Assembly: GCA_964384375.1 (NCBI GenBank)
Contig: CAYLLN010000019.1
Span: 1-64,000, forward strand
Length of the DNA stretch: 64,000 nucleotides
From: CAYLLN01 sp964384375
Lineage (GTDB): Bacteria; Planctomycetota; Planctomycetia; Pirellulales; Pirellulaceae
Direction: 5' to 3'
In this document: positions 9,335-19,036 of the stretch, piece by piece
Numbering within the stretch: the stretch's first letter is position 1
Layout of the letters: every line of letters begins with the position of its first letter
The notes under the pieces: model-generated
Told to the model about the DNA's origin: nothing
The model's database searches: none
What the model saw: only the letters and a program-made list of their open reading frames with translations
Translations under genes and position numbers: made by a program

Positions 9335-10231
9335 ATGGCCAAAGCCCGCGCCCTCGATAAGCGACGCAAGTCGATCCGCAACATCCGCAAGATCACGCGG
9401 ACGATGGAGCTGATCGCGCGTGCGAAATACAAAAAGGCGATGGACCGGGCAATGGCCGCCACCGCCTACACGCAGCGGATCACGCAGGTGGTCTCGCGGT
9501 TGGCCGAAGCGGGGCTCACCGTTTCGCACCCGCTGCTTGAGGCGCACGAAACGGTCGAGCATGCGACGCTGCTGGTGCTCACGGCCAATCGCGGCCTCTG
9601 CGGCGGCTACAACGGCGGCATCATCCGCTTGGCCGCACCCCGGTATCAGGAACTCAAGACGGCCGCTCCGCAATTGCGGCTGGAGGTTTCCGGCAAGCGC
9701 GGCATTGCGGGCCTGAAGTACCGGAACGTCTCGATCGACGAATCGTACCTCGAATTCAACGACCAGCCGAAGTTCGAGGAAGTTGAGCCGATTGCTAATC
9801 GTTATCTGAACGCGTACATCTCCGGCAAGCTCGACCGCCTTGACGTCGCTTACACGAAGTTCGTCAGCACGTCGAAGCAGATGGCCGTCGTCGAAACGCT
9901 CCTCCCTCTCTCGTCGCTTGGCGGCGAGGCCGAATCAGCCGACAAGAAGGCCGGCAACTCCGATCAAACGCAGTACGAGTTCCTTCCTTCGGCCGAAAGC
10001 ATCCTGCAGGAAGTCGTGCCGATGAGCTTCAAGATTCGGCTCTTCAAGTGTTTCCTCGACGCGGCGGTAAGCGAGCAGATCGCCCGCATGGTGGCGATGA
10101 AGAGTGCGACCGAGAACGCGTCGGAGATGATCAAAGACCTGTCGATGACCTACAACCGCGCCCGCCAAAGCCAGATCACCGGCGAGATCATGGAGATCAT
10201 CGGCGGCGTGGAAGCCCTCAAGGGCAAGTAA
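9335..10231 (+). CDS. atpG: ATP synthase F1 subunit gamma
   Basis: The central rotor shaft of F1, 298 residues. The N-terminal helix has the signature MAKARALDKRRKSIRNIRKI, and the C-terminus has the conserved ARMVAMKSATENASEMIKDL and YNRARQSQITGEIMEIIGG, which insert into the alpha3beta3 hexamer. An in-frame ATG at 9308 lies inside the upstream palindromic repeat, so I take ATG at 9335 as the true start. The ribosome binding site is weak. A small insertion rich in Ser/Glu/Lys sits around residues 198-210 (GGEAESADKKAGNSD). Confidence 0.95.
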   Translation: MAKARALDKRRKSIRNIRKITRTMELIARAKYKKAMDRAMAATAYTQRITQVVSRLAEAGLTVSHPLLEAHETVEHATLLVLTANRGLCGGYNGGIIRLAAPRYQELKTAAPQLRLEVSGKRGIAGLKYRNVSIDESYLEFNDQPKFEEVEPIANRYLNAYISGKLDRLDVAYTKFVSTSKQMAVVETLLPLSSLGGEAESADKKAGNSDQTQYEFLPSAESILQEVVPMSFKIRLFKCFLDAAVSEQIARMVAMKSATENASEMIKDLSMTYNRARQSQITGEIMEIIGGVEALKGK

Positions 10232-10265
10232 CCGTTTAAGTTTCGAAGATTAAGGTTCAAAGTTC

Positions 10266-11727
10266 ATGGCGACCGCAACTGTTACGAACAAAGTCGGCAA
10301 AATCACCCAAGTGATCGGCTCGACGTTCGACGCCGAGTTTTCGGAAGACAATCTCCCCGCGATCTACAACGCGGTGAAGATCGAATCGAACCACAAGGGA
10401 GTGCCGATCAAGTTGACCGGCGAGGTGCAGCAGCAGCTGGGCGGCGGTCGCGTCCGTTGCGTCGCGCTGGGCAGCACCGACGGTCTCATTCGCGGGCAGG
10501 ACGTGGTCGATACCGGCGCGCCGCTCTCGGTTCCTGTCGGCGAGGCGACGCTCGGCCGCGTGTTCAATTTGCTCGGCGACCCGATCGACGATCGCGGCCC
10601 GGTGAACGCCAAGGAATTCTGGCCCATTCACCGCCCTGCCCCGGCGGTTGCCGATCTCTCGACGAGCACGGAAGTGTTCGAAACGGGGATCAAAGTTATC
10701 GACCTGCTGACCCCATTCGTCCGCGGTGGCAAAGCCGGGTTGTTCGGCGGTGCCNNNNNNNNNNGGCCTGGGCAAGACGGTTATTCTGCAAGAACTGATC
10801 GCTCGCGTCGCCAGCTCACACGGTGGCTTTTCGGTGTTTGCGGGCGTCGGCGAACGGACCCGCGAAGGGACCGACCTCTGGATCGAAATGCAGGAAGCCG
10901 AAATCGGCCAGACGGGCCGCAAAGTCATCGAGCAGACGTGCATGGTGTTCGGTCAGATGAACGAGCCGCCGGGCGCCCGTCTTCGCGTCGCGCTGTCGGC
11001 TTTGACGATGGCCGAATACTTTCGCGATTCGACCGGCAAAGACACGCTGATGTTCGTCGATAACATCTTCCGCTTCAGCCAGGCGGGGAGCGAAGTGTCG
11101 GCCCTTCTGGGCCGCATGCCGAGCGCGGTCGGTTACCAGCCGACGCTGGCGACGGAAATGGGTGCTCTCCAGGAGCGAATCGCCTCGACGAATAAGGGGG
11201 CCATTACGTCGGTGCAAGCCGTGTATGTGCCGGCTGACGATCCGACCGACCCCGCCCCGGCCACGGCATTCGGCCAGCTCGACGCGTTCCTTTACCTGGA
11301 GCGGTCGATTTCCGAAAAGGGTATTTATCCGGCGGTGGATCCGCTGGCCTCATCCAGCCGCATTCTCGATCCGAACTACGTCGGCCCGCGGCACTATGCG
11401 GTCGCTCGCCGGGTGCAGGGCATCCTGCAGCGTTACCGCGAACTGCAAGACATCATCGCGATTCTCGGCGTCGATGAACTGAGCGAAGACGACAAGCTGG
11501 TCGTGCATCGCGCCCGCCGTATCGAGCGGTTCCTCTCGCAGCCGTTCCTCGTGGCGGAAGTCTTCACCGGTAAAGCCGGCGAAATCACCAAGCTCGAAGA
11601 TACGATCCGCAGCTTCGAGGAACTGTGCGACGGCAAGTGGGACCACCTCCCCGAAGACGCCTTCATGTACGTCGGGGTGATCGAGCAGGCAGGCGAGCAG
11701 GCGAAGAAGATGGCGAAGGGGAAGTAA
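10266..11727 (+). CDS. atpD: ATP synthase F1 subunit beta (interrupted by a 10-N gap)
   Basis: Catalytic subunit of F1. The reading frame is continuous from ATG 10266 to 10754 and from 10765 to the stop at 11727, but the ten N between shift it by one. Without the N the junction reads GGA-GLGKT, a complete P-loop at residues 161-168, and the product is 483 residues, the normal length. The GERTREG segment, the DSTGKDTLMFVDNIFRFSQA Walker B region and the ALLGRMPSAVGYQPTLA motif are all present. The gap is therefore an assembly artefact and the gene is very probably intact. Confidence 0.95.
10755..10764. other. Assembly gap of ten N inside atpD
   Basis: Ten undetermined bases at the atpD P-loop. 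They start exactly on a codon boundary, and removal restores both the frame and the Walker A motif, so no real sequence seems to be missing. Confidence 0.95.
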
Positions 11728-11728
11728 C

Positions 11729-12133
11729 ATGGCCGGAACACTCCACTGCGTCGTCGTCACGCCCGAACAAACGGCCCTGGAACAGGATGCCGAGTTCGTC
11801 GCCCTGCCGCTGTTTGACGGCGAGATCGGCATCGCGCCCGATCACAGCCCGATGATCGGTCGCCTGGGCTACGGCGAGATGCGGATCAAGAGCGGCGGAA
11901 CGACCAAGACGTTCTATGTCGATGGGGGGTTCGTCGAGGTGGCGGACAATGTTGTCTCGGTGCTTACCGGCCGGGCGGTTCCCGCCGCCAAGGTGGACGG
12001 TGCGGCTGCCGATCTGCAACTCGCCGGCGCGATGCGGCAGGTCGCGGCGACCGACGAGCAGCTCGAGGTGCGCAGTCGGCTGGTAGCGCAGGCCCGCGCG
12101 CAGCAGCGAATCGTTCGCCGCGCACGTCTGTAG
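11729..12133 (+). CDS. atpC: ATP synthase F1 subunit epsilon
   Basis: Last gene of the atp operon, 134 residues, one base after atpD. It has the beta-sandwich signature: LHCVVVTPEQTALEQDAEFV, then LPLFDGEIGIAPDHSPMIGR and the LGYGEMRI, FYVDGGFVEVADNVVSVL segments. A short C-terminal helical hairpin follows (about 95-134). Length is typical. I see no terminator directly after it; the next gene starts about 150 bases downstream. Confidence 0.93.
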   Translation: MAGTLHCVVVTPEQTALEQDAEFVALPLFDGEIGIAPDHSPMIGRLGYGEMRIKSGGTTKTFYVDGGFVEVADNVVSVLTGRAVPAAKVDGAAADLQLAGAMRQVAATDEQLEVRSRLVAQARAQQRIVRRARL

Positions 12134-12279
12134 CATTGACGGCGCGATCGGCGCAGCGAAATTCTCGCATCCCCGACGCCCAGGCATGGCCCCTCGCTCG
12201 GCGGCGTGCCGATGATTCTCTAGGAAAGTGACCGGCCGCAAAGCGGATGGCGGCCGCGCTCTTCTTGGGATCACGAGCG

Positions 12280-12867
12280 ATGGACACCCCAATTCTTCGA
12301 CTGGACCGGCACAGCCTGCCCCAGCCGCACATTTTGCCAGCCGCCCCCCAGGTGTCGCTGGAAATCTTGCGCGGCCGGGTGCGGGAGCGCGTGCGCCGCA
12401 TCCCAGGCAAGGTGTTTCTGATCGGGGCGGCCAGCGACTGCGATCTGGTGCTCGGCGACCTCTCGTTTCCCGAAGCGTACGCCTACTTGTTCGTTTCCGG
12501 CACCGACGTAAGCATCCGCCGCCTCGGCTCCGGTCCGGCACTGGTCGTCTGCGGCGAGGAAGTCGAATCGGCGGAACTGTTTCACGGCGACGTGCTCCAG
12601 CTGGGACCGTTCGAGCTGCGTGTGGTGATCGATCATCCGCCGCACCGCATCCGCAAGCACGACACGTGCGACATCCCAACGCACGGGGAAGCGACCGAGG
12701 ACGATGGTCGCGAGGATGCGATCGACGAGGTCCGAGGACTGCTATCCGACATCCGGCAGGCGCTAGCCGGCGACTCGGCAAGCGTCCGCCTGTATCACGA
12801 ACCCGAGGAAGAGCCGGCGGCAACTCCGGTTCACGAGGCACTCCGCCGCTCGCGCGCGAGTGCGTAA
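12280..12867 (+). CDS. FHA-like protein with degenerate phosphopeptide motif
   Basis: 195 residues from ATG 12280 (an in-frame ATG at 12247 is possible). The middle (about 40-125) follows the forkhead-associated fold pattern: GKVFLIGAASDCDLVLGDLS, a Y-A-Y-L strand, then SAELFHGDVLQLGPFELRVV. The usual phosphothreonine-binding residues are not kept: IGR is IGA, and the S-R-x-H-A stretch reads SFPEAYAYL. So it probably does not bind phosphothreonine in the classical way. The C-terminal third is acidic (DDGREDAIDEVRGLL) and may be helical. It is on the same strand as the atp operon but may have its own promoter. The fold call is by pattern only. Confidence 0.6.
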   Translation: MDTPILRLDRHSLPQPHILPAAPQVSLEILRGRVRERVRRIPGKVFLIGAASDCDLVLGDLSFPEAYAYLFVSGTDVSIRRLGSGPALVVCGEEVESAELFHGDVLQLGPFELRVVIDHPPHRIRKHDTCDIPTHGEATEDDGREDAIDEVRGLLSDIRQALAGDSASVRLYHEPEEEPAATPVHEALRRSRASA

Positions 12868-12891
12868 GCGAACACGAACTGAATTCCGAAC

Positions 12892-13176
12892 ATGCCTTAC
12901 CTCAATCACGAGATCGTCGGCACGATTGCCCTCTCGCCAGTCATGGATGCCGGCTTGGGCCAACGATCCGTCGCGGAAGAGACAACGCTCGGCGATCTCT
13001 TGGCCGCGCTCACCGTCGGTGAAGCAAGCGACCGCCAGCCGCGGCGACTCGTTGCCTCGGCCCGCATCAGTCGCTTCGTACTGCCAGAGCAGGACGGCGA
13101 GCCGCACGTCCGGGCCGACGTGACCCGGCTGGCGGATGAATTGGCTCACGAGTACGTGGAACTAGCAAGCGTTTAA
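12892..13176 (+). CDS. Hypothetical protein, 94 residues
   Basis: I do not recognise this family. The product is soluble, acidic and lacks Cys, with no membrane segment. It starts 24 bases after the FHA-like gene, so the two may be co-transcribed. Its TAA stop overlaps the stop of the convergent SPFH gene within the palindrome TTAA (13173-13176). GC and codon use fit the surroundings, which supports a real gene. Confidence 0.6.
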   Translation: MPYLNHEIVGTIALSPVMDAGLGQRSVAEETTLGDLLAALTVGEASDRQPRRLVASARISRFVLPEQDGEPHVRADVTRLADELAHEYVELASV

Positions 13177-14825
13177 TTCGGCCGCGTCGCAGCAGGCCCT
13201 TGCGGCCGAGTCGGCGAGACTGACGGCGCTTTCGGCGCCGGAGCAGCCGGGCTGGTCAGCGGCAACGTCGGCGTGATCCCCTTCAGGTCGGTCCAGAGTG
13301 TCCCTTCGCCGGCATAGAAGAGCTGCAGCTGCATGTCTTCCGGCAGGCCACTCGCGAACTGCCATCGCGTGTAGGCGGCCGGATTGCCGAACGCTTTGAC
13401 CGCAAGATCGAACTTCTGCGACTGGGCTTCCTGCATCAGCTTCTCGGCGTCGGCCTTGGCCTTACCGAGTTGCTCGATCCGCTTGGCGTCGAACTCGGCG
13501 ATTTGCTTGTCGATCGCGGCGACTTGTTGCTTCGTGGCGGCTTCGATCTCGCCCACTTCCTTCTCCCCTTCGGCCATGACCGACGCGACGAGCTTTGCCG
13601 TCTCGACCTTCACCTTCTCGGTCTCCTGAATCACTTTCTTCTCTGCCTCGCGCAGCTCCCCTTCCGCGGTCTTGGTCGTTCGCTCTTCTTCTCGCGTGAG
13701 CGTCAGCTCGTCGGCGATGTAACCCTCTTGCAGCGGCGTGCGAATGTCCTTGGGAATGTAGATGTGCCGCACCAGGCCGTAGAGCAGCGAGAGGCCGCTC
13801 CGCTTCACCTCCGTCTGGAAGTGCTCCGACACACTCGTCTGGAACTTCTGCCGCGTTTCGCCGACGAGCAGCTCAGTCGCTCCCATCTTCGAGCCGTTGA
13901 TGCGGCTGATGCTTTCCGACTGCGGAATGATCACGCGCTGCTCGGCCGCCGCGATGCTGCCGAACGTGCTGACCACTTGCGGAGCGTCCTTGGGCAAAAC
14001 GCCCCAGATCGCCGTGAAGTCGAGCTGAATGTTGAAGCCGTCGTTCGAGGGAAAACCGATGCCCGAACCGGCGATCGCTTCGGGTTCGCCGCTGGGATCG
14101 AGAATCTCGCGCCCCTCGGCATCCACGCGGTGCTTGACGGAGATGCTGGTTTCCCAGTAGCCGACGCCGACGATGTCGATGTCCTGGGCCTTGGGATTGA
14201 TCGCATAGATGCCTGGCGGCAAGACGTTTGACTGAATGCCGCCGAGTCCGCCGGCAATCGCCCCCTTGTCGAGATTGGTCACGACGCCGACATAGCCGGT
14301 TGGAATTGTCACCCAGCCGGAGAACTTCGTATTTTCGCCGACTTTCTTTTGTTCCGTGGAGATGATTTTGGCATCGAAGGCATACCGATTGATGCGGTAA
14401 CGGCCGGGGCCAAGCACCTTGCGGAGCGTCCCTTTGTGCTTCGCGCGGTTGGGACCATAGAGCTCGCCGTCCACCAGGAATTGTCCAGCAGGCGGATCGT
14501 TCCCCATGCGGCTGATGATGACGGCGACTTCGCCCGGCTTGACGACGACATCCGGCACACGCTCGCGCGTCCACCAGAGCGGGCTATAAAAATGGCGTCC
14601 CGGGCCTTTCATCTCCTCGTAAATGCCCACTTCGCCGTCTTTGGCGAATTGTCCTGGCACGGCGGGCTTGCCACTGCCGAAGATGAGCGGGCCCTTATAG
14701 CTGAGGAGCAGACTCTCCCCCTCGTTCACATAGATGCAGTTGACCGTCATGTGGATCGTAAAGGCGGCGAGCAAGATGCCCGCCAGGACCAGCACGGCCG
14801 ACGCGATGAGGTTGGTGTTACGCAT
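13173..14825 (-). CDS. SPFH/band-7 membrane-anchored protein
   Basis: 550 residues. An N-terminal membrane helix (about 8-28) is followed by an SPFH domain spread over about residues 100-345, a long Glu/Lys/Ala-rich coiled coil (about 375-470; e.g. EEERTTKTAEGELREAEKKV), and a Pro/Ala-rich tail. SPFH proteins make membrane-associated oligomers related to flotillin, stomatin and prohibitin and scaffold membrane microdomains. The ATG has CAGGA 6 bases upstream. It lies downstream of a second SPFH gene on the same strand; the two may form a hetero-oligomer, as with HflK/HflC, but that is inference. No NfeD-like partner is next to it. Confidence 0.87.
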   Translation of the reverse strand: MRNTNLIASAVLVLAGILLAAFTIHMTVNCIYVNEGESLLLSYKGPLIFGSGKPAVPGQFAKDGEVGIYEEMKGPGRHFYSPLWWTRERVPDVVVKPGEVAVIISRMGNDPPAGQFLVDGELYGPNRAKHKGTLRKVLGPGRYRINRYAFDAKIISTEQKKVGENTKFSGWVTIPTGYVGVVTNLDKGAIAGGLGGIQSNVLPPGIYAINPKAQDIDIVGVGYWETSISVKHRVDAEGREILDPSGEPEAIAGSGIGFPSNDGFNIQLDFTAIWGVLPKDAPQVVSTFGSIAAAEQRVIIPQSESISRINGSKMGATELLVGETRQKFQTSVSEHFQTEVKRSGLSLLYGLVRHIYIPKDIRTPLQEGYIADELTLTREEERTTKTAEGELREAEKKVIQETEKVKVETAKLVASVMAEGEKEVGEIEAATKQQVAAIDKQIAEFDAKRIEQLGKAKADAEKLMQEAQSQKFDLAVKAFGNPAAYTRWQFASGLPEDMQLQLFYAGEGTLWTDLKGITPTLPLTSPAAPAPKAPSVSPTRPQGPAATRPN

Positions 14826-14938
14826 GATTGATTCCTGACTTTGATTCGTAGTCGAAGTCGTAAGACTTCGGAGTTGTTCGATGTTTTGTGCGTGTGCGAA
14901 TTCTCACGAATTCGGCTACTGCTTTCACGAATTCGGCA

Positions 14939-16543
14939 CTAATTCCCCGCTGCCGTTTTCACAGCACTGGCCGGTTTTTGCTGCTGCTGGTATTCGCGAA
15001 AGATTTCCATAATCGGGCTGTCGTTCGTGTTGACCATCATGCTCCGGAAGGCGGGGGCTAGCTTCTTGAGCATCGTCCAGCGGGCATACTCGTCGCCGTC
15101 GTTGGCAAACGCAGAAACCGCCTTCTTCCAGCCGGCCGCCTCGGCCTCGTTCTGAAACTCGATGACTTTGGCCTCGGCGGTGCCGCGGGCAAGCGTTGCC
15201 GCGGCAAGGTCGGTCGCCGCTTGCAAGTCGAGCTCAGCCACCTTGAGTCGCTTGTTCGCTTCGATGACGGCGATCTCCTGGGCTTGCTTGGCCTCGGTTG
15301 TAATCTTGATGACCTGCTTCTCAGCCTCGACCATGTTCTGCTTCCGCACATTCATTTCGGTTTCAATGGAGAGCTGCTTTTCCGACTCTTGCTGCAGGAG
15401 CTGCCGGCCGAATTGCTTGGCCTTTTCGATGGCAATCTGGCGGTCGCGGACGGGCTGAGCGATCTGCTGCGGCGGGTTGATCCGTGTGATCAGGGCCTGA
15501 ATGATCTCGATCCCTTGCGACTCGCAGGCCGTTTCGAGCGACTGCTGAAAGTCTTCCTGGAACTTCGTCCGCGTGTCGCCGGAGATAAACTCGCGGCCCG
15601 AATGGTCGGAGCCTCGCAGGCGGCAGAACGAGCGGGCGTTGGGCATAACGACTTTTTTGATCACCTCGTCGTCGATCCGCGTGCCCCCTAAATCGTTCTG
15701 AGTTTCGTTGTAAACCACATAGACTTCTGCTGCTCGTTCGGGCATCACGCGGAACTCGATGATCCCGTCGAGTACGACCCAGAATCCATCCTTCGAAGGA
15801 AAGCCCATGTCGCCGTCGGCCGAAAGGTTGAACCGCTGGCTGCGGCAATCGACCAGTTCGACCCGGTGAATGTACGGGTTGGAGTACTGCGGATACGTTT
15901 CGGCATCGAGCGTATGTGTGACGACGCCGCGCTTGGTCTTGTCTTCGGGAGTGAGCGTGAGCGTGTTGGGATCCTTGGGCATCTCGCCCGAGAGGTTCGT
16001 CAGCACGCCGCGAAAGCCGGCCGGAACGGTGACTGGGTCGTGCAGCTCGATCATCTCGGCGTAGTTGTCGCGCGTGCGAGTCTGGCCGCTGACCACCGCG
16101 TTGATGGGATAGCGGGCCGGCTGTAAAACGCCGGGCACGATCCCTTTCTCGGTTTCCTTCCAGGCGATCACTTCGCCGGCCGGCGGATCGTCGCCATAGA
16201 GACGAATTCGCACGCCCACTTTCCCCTGCGGAATCTCAATCTGCGGCACGACTTCCCAATCCCACGACCAAGGATTGCGGAAGTGCCGACCTTCGGCGAG
16301 AACCTCTTTTTGCAAACCCTTGTAGGAACCGTCGGGGGCGAGTTCCTCGTCGTTGGGCAGATCCTTACCGGTCTTGCGCGTGAGCACGGCCATGTAGCCG
16401 GTCGGCACGTTGATCCGGCAAAAGCCCCAGTAGAAGATCGGCGCTCCGATGATGCTCGCGAGCACGAGCACGCCGCCAAGCATGAAGAGCAGCGGCACTC
16501 TGGGACTGGGTTGGTCGTTTTCGATTCGCATGCGGCTGGCCAT
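14939..16543 (-). CDS. Second SPFH/band-7 membrane-anchored protein
   Basis: 534 residues, same architecture as its downstream neighbour: N-terminal membrane helix (about 18-42, LLFMLGGVLVLASIIGAPIF), an SPFH region containing NVPTGYMAVLTRKTGKDLP and RFNLSADGDMGFPSKDGFWV, then a coiled coil (about 385-470) and a short C-terminus. CCGGAG sits 7 bases before the ATG. The gene is separated from the other SPFH gene by 113 bases that contain a repeated CACGAATTCGGC. It is probably a paralogue acting in the same membrane complex. Confidence 0.87.
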   Translation of the reverse strand: MASRMRIENDQPSPRVPLLFMLGGVLVLASIIGAPIFYWGFCRINVPTGYMAVLTRKTGKDLPNDEELAPDGSYKGLQKEVLAEGRHFRNPWSWDWEVVPQIEIPQGKVGVRIRLYGDDPPAGEVIAWKETEKGIVPGVLQPARYPINAVVSGQTRTRDNYAEMIELHDPVTVPAGFRGVLTNLSGEMPKDPNTLTLTPEDKTKRGVVTHTLDAETYPQYSNPYIHRVELVDCRSQRFNLSADGDMGFPSKDGFWVVLDGIIEFRVMPERAAEVYVVYNETQNDLGGTRIDDEVIKKVVMPNARSFCRLRGSDHSGREFISGDTRTKFQEDFQQSLETACESQGIEIIQALITRINPPQQIAQPVRDRQIAIEKAKQFGRQLLQQESEKQLSIETEMNVRKQNMVEAEKQVIKITTEAKQAQEIAVIEANKRLKVAELDLQAATDLAAATLARGTAEAKVIEFQNEAEAAGWKKAVSAFANDGDEYARWTMLKKLAPAFRSMMVNTNDSPIMEIFREYQQQQKPASAVKTAAGN

Positions 16544-16759
16544 CGCGTGGCTCCGGTCAGGAACGGGAATTTTGACCCAAGTGTTTATACCACCTGCTAA
16601 TTCGGTTTCCCGCAGGAAACCTTGCCGGTTGGCGAGGCGGGTGCGGGGCGTGGCGACGTAAACTCAAGCGCAGGCGGCAGATGGATGTGACGGTGGCGAC
16701 GTTAAAATCGGAAGAACCAGCAGCTTGTGCAGTAGTCGAACGGGGGAGGCACGACTGGC

Positions 16760-19036
16760 GTGAAAACCGCCAATCAGCCCGAAACACAACCAGCCACGCG
16801 CGGCGAATTCGCCGTCGCGGCGCTGGCGATCGCGCTCCCGTTGCTTGTATTGTTTGCACCAATCTTGTTCTCCGACCGGATGTTCGCGATGCGCGATGCC
16901 GGCCACTACTACTATCCGCTTTTCAAGTGGAGTGCCGACAAGTGGGGCGCGAGTGAGTTGCCGCTCTGGAACCCACACGAGAACTGCGGCGAAGCAGTGC
17001 ATGCCGATCCGACCGCCAGCCTGTGGTATCCGGGCAAGCTTGTGTTCGCCTTGCCGGTCGATTTCGCGTTGCGATTCAAACTGTATGTCTTCGGCCATGT
17101 TGTCCTCTGCGCGATCGGCGTCTATTGGCTGGCTCGCCGCTGGCAGGCGAGCATCCTCGGCGCGGCGCTGGCAGCCGTCTCGTATGCGCTCGGCGGCAAC
17201 GTCCTGTTTCAACATAGCAATGTCGTCTATCTCGTCGGCGCGGCGTGGCTGCCGTTTGCGCTGGGTTGTTTGGACGGTGTCATACGCGAGCGTTGCTGGG
17301 GTCAAGTGCTTTGGCTGGCCGGCGTCCTCGCGCTGATGATCCTGGGCGGCGATCCGCAGATGGCGTATCACGTGCTGCTCCTGGGCGGGCTGTATGCCGT
17401 GCTGCTGGCGTGGTCGCGCCAGGGGGGTGTAGTTGCGGACACCAACCCGACGCGCAAGCGAGGCTTTTCGTTGGTCGCGAGCCTGGGTTTGGTCAGCGTC
17501 GCAGGACTCTCAGCCTTTCTTCTGGCTGCGATTCAGATCCTTCCGTCGCAGGTCGCGAGCAGTAACAGCGAACGCGCGCAGTTTGTGAACCCCCGAAACA
17601 TCTTTGAGATTGTTGTCGGATCAGAAACGCACGACTTGAGCGGCGATCAGGTTTTGCGCGGTCTCTTCGGCCAACCGTCGCTCGATACACATCACGACAC
17701 GACTTACGACTTCAGCGTCGGGCCGTGGCGGCTGACGGAACTGGTTTGGCCAAACATTGCCGGGCAGATGTTCCCAGAGCATCGCCGCTGGCTTTCGCTT
17801 TGGCCTGCGGAAGGTCGCGTTTGGACCCCGTCGCTATACATGGGCCTCTTGCCGCTCTTGCTTGGACTTGGCTTATTCAGCCTTCGCGCTGCCGATCCAC
17901 GCATCCGCTGGCTGTCGTGGACCGTGCTCCTCTTTTCATTAGGCAGTTTCGGTACGTATGGCCTTAGCTGGCTCGTGCGGCAATTCGTTGGTTCGCAATT
18001 GGCGATTGGCGATCCGGTCGGCGGCGTGTACTGGCTCTTCGTCGTCCTGCTGCCGAAGTACATCCTGTTTCGGTATCCGGCCAAGCTACTAGTTGTCGCT
18101 GCGTGCGGGCTGAGCCTGCTCGCGGCATTCGGCTGGGACAAACTCGTCGTCGGCAACTCGCGACGATTGACCGTCGTGCTGGCGGGCCTCGGCATCGTTA
18201 GCGGCGCGGCAGCGATCGGCTCGCTGGTCGCCAGCCAGTTTGTGACGCTCGGAGCCGGTGTCGTCGATCCGACATTCGGACCGTTCGACAGCGCCGGAGC
18301 ATGGACCGACATCATTCTCGCGCTGGTTCACACCGCTGCTGTCACCATCGTTACGGCAATCATCCTGAGCCAAGCGGCAACGTCACAGCGCCCCTTCGTT
18401 TGGCAAGCGATCCTGCTCTCGATTTGTGTGATCGAACTCTCCGTCGCCAATGCGTGGCTTGTTCCGACAGCACCGGCAGCAACCTGGCGCAAGCCTTCGC
18501 CGCTCGCCGCCGTCTTCGCTTCGGGCGACAATCGACCGCGCGTCTATCGTGCCGCTCGCTGGTGGCCTGCCGAGTTCAGCAAGGCCGCTTCCGATCAGCG
18601 AATGGAGCAGATCGCAGCGTGGGAGCGAGCCACACTCGCCGGCCGGTACGCCCTGCTGGAAGACATTGCTCTCGCCAACTCTCAAGTCGGCATCAAATCA
18701 ACCGAGCACCAGCGACTGCTGGCCCCGCTCGCGCGCTCGTCGTTCGCTGCCGATGACGCTGCCGCGTGGCAAGCGGTCGATCAAGCCGGCATCGAATACC
18801 TGATCTTGCCGGAGTCGCTCACGCCGGCACACTCCGAGCGTGTTGCTGTGCCCGATCTGCCGGAGGGTGCGGCACTGTGGCGAGTCAACCGTCCCCGCAG
18901 CGACATCGTCGAATACTCGCCCGACTATCGCCCGCTATTCGTCGGTGCGATTATCAGCGGATTTGGTTGGTTCGGATTGGTTGCGATTGGCATGATCGCC
19001 TGGTGGCGTTGTCACCATATCAACCCGAAGCGTTAG
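16760..19036 (+). CDS. YfhO-like polytopic membrane protein
   Basis: 758 residues with a GTG start; GGGGGAGG lies 10 bases upstream. An N-terminal hydrophobic helix is followed by AMRDAGHYYYPLFKWSADKW and WNPHENCGEAVHADPTASLW, which match the first loop of the YfhO/GT-C family, then about ten more membrane segments and a soluble C-terminal part of about 200 residues. GT-C proteins transfer sugars from lipid carriers; in YfhO homologues the substrate is mostly unknown. Residues 229-235 (NPTRKRG) come from a dispersed repeat inserted in frame, and the stop codon lies inside another copy of that repeat. Confidence 0.8.
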   Translation: MKTANQPETQPATRGEFAVAALAIALPLLVLFAPILFSDRMFAMRDAGHYYYPLFKWSADKWGASELPLWNPHENCGEAVHADPTASLWYPGKLVFALPVDFALRFKLYVFGHVVLCAIGVYWLARRWQASILGAALAAVSYALGGNVLFQHSNVVYLVGAAWLPFALGCLDGVIRERCWGQVLWLAGVLALMILGGDPQMAYHVLLLGGLYAVLLAWSRQGGVVADTNPTRKRGFSLVASLGLVSVAGLSAFLLAAIQILPSQVASSNSERAQFVNPRNIFEIVVGSETHDLSGDQVLRGLFGQPSLDTHHDTTYDFSVGPWRLTELVWPNIAGQMFPEHRRWLSLWPAEGRVWTPSLYMGLLPLLLGLGLFSLRAADPRIRWLSWTVLLFSLGSFGTYGLSWLVRQFVGSQLAIGDPVGGVYWLFVVLLPKYILFRYPAKLLVVAACGLSLLAAFGWDKLVVGNSRRLTVVLAGLGIVSGAAAIGSLVASQFVTLGAGVVDPTFGPFDSAGAWTDIILALVHTAAVTIVTAIILSQAATSQRPFVWQAILLSICVIELSVANAWLVPTAPAATWRKPSPLAAVFASGDNRPRVYRAARWWPAEFSKAASDQRMEQIAAWERATLAGRYALLEDIALANSQVGIKSTEHQRLLAPLARSSFAADDAAAWQAVDQAGIEYLILPESLTPAHSERVAVPDLPEGAALWRVNRPRSDIVEYSPDYRPLFVGAIISGFGWFGLVAIGMIAWWRCHHINPKR
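17444..17463. repeat. Dispersed repeat copy inside the YfhO-like gene
   Basis: AACCCGACGCGCAAGCGAGG, read in frame as NPTRKRG. It matches one arm of the inverted repeat at 19024-19076, with few changes. The surrounding protein is hydrophobic and this short basic segment looks foreign to it. Confidence 0.7.
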
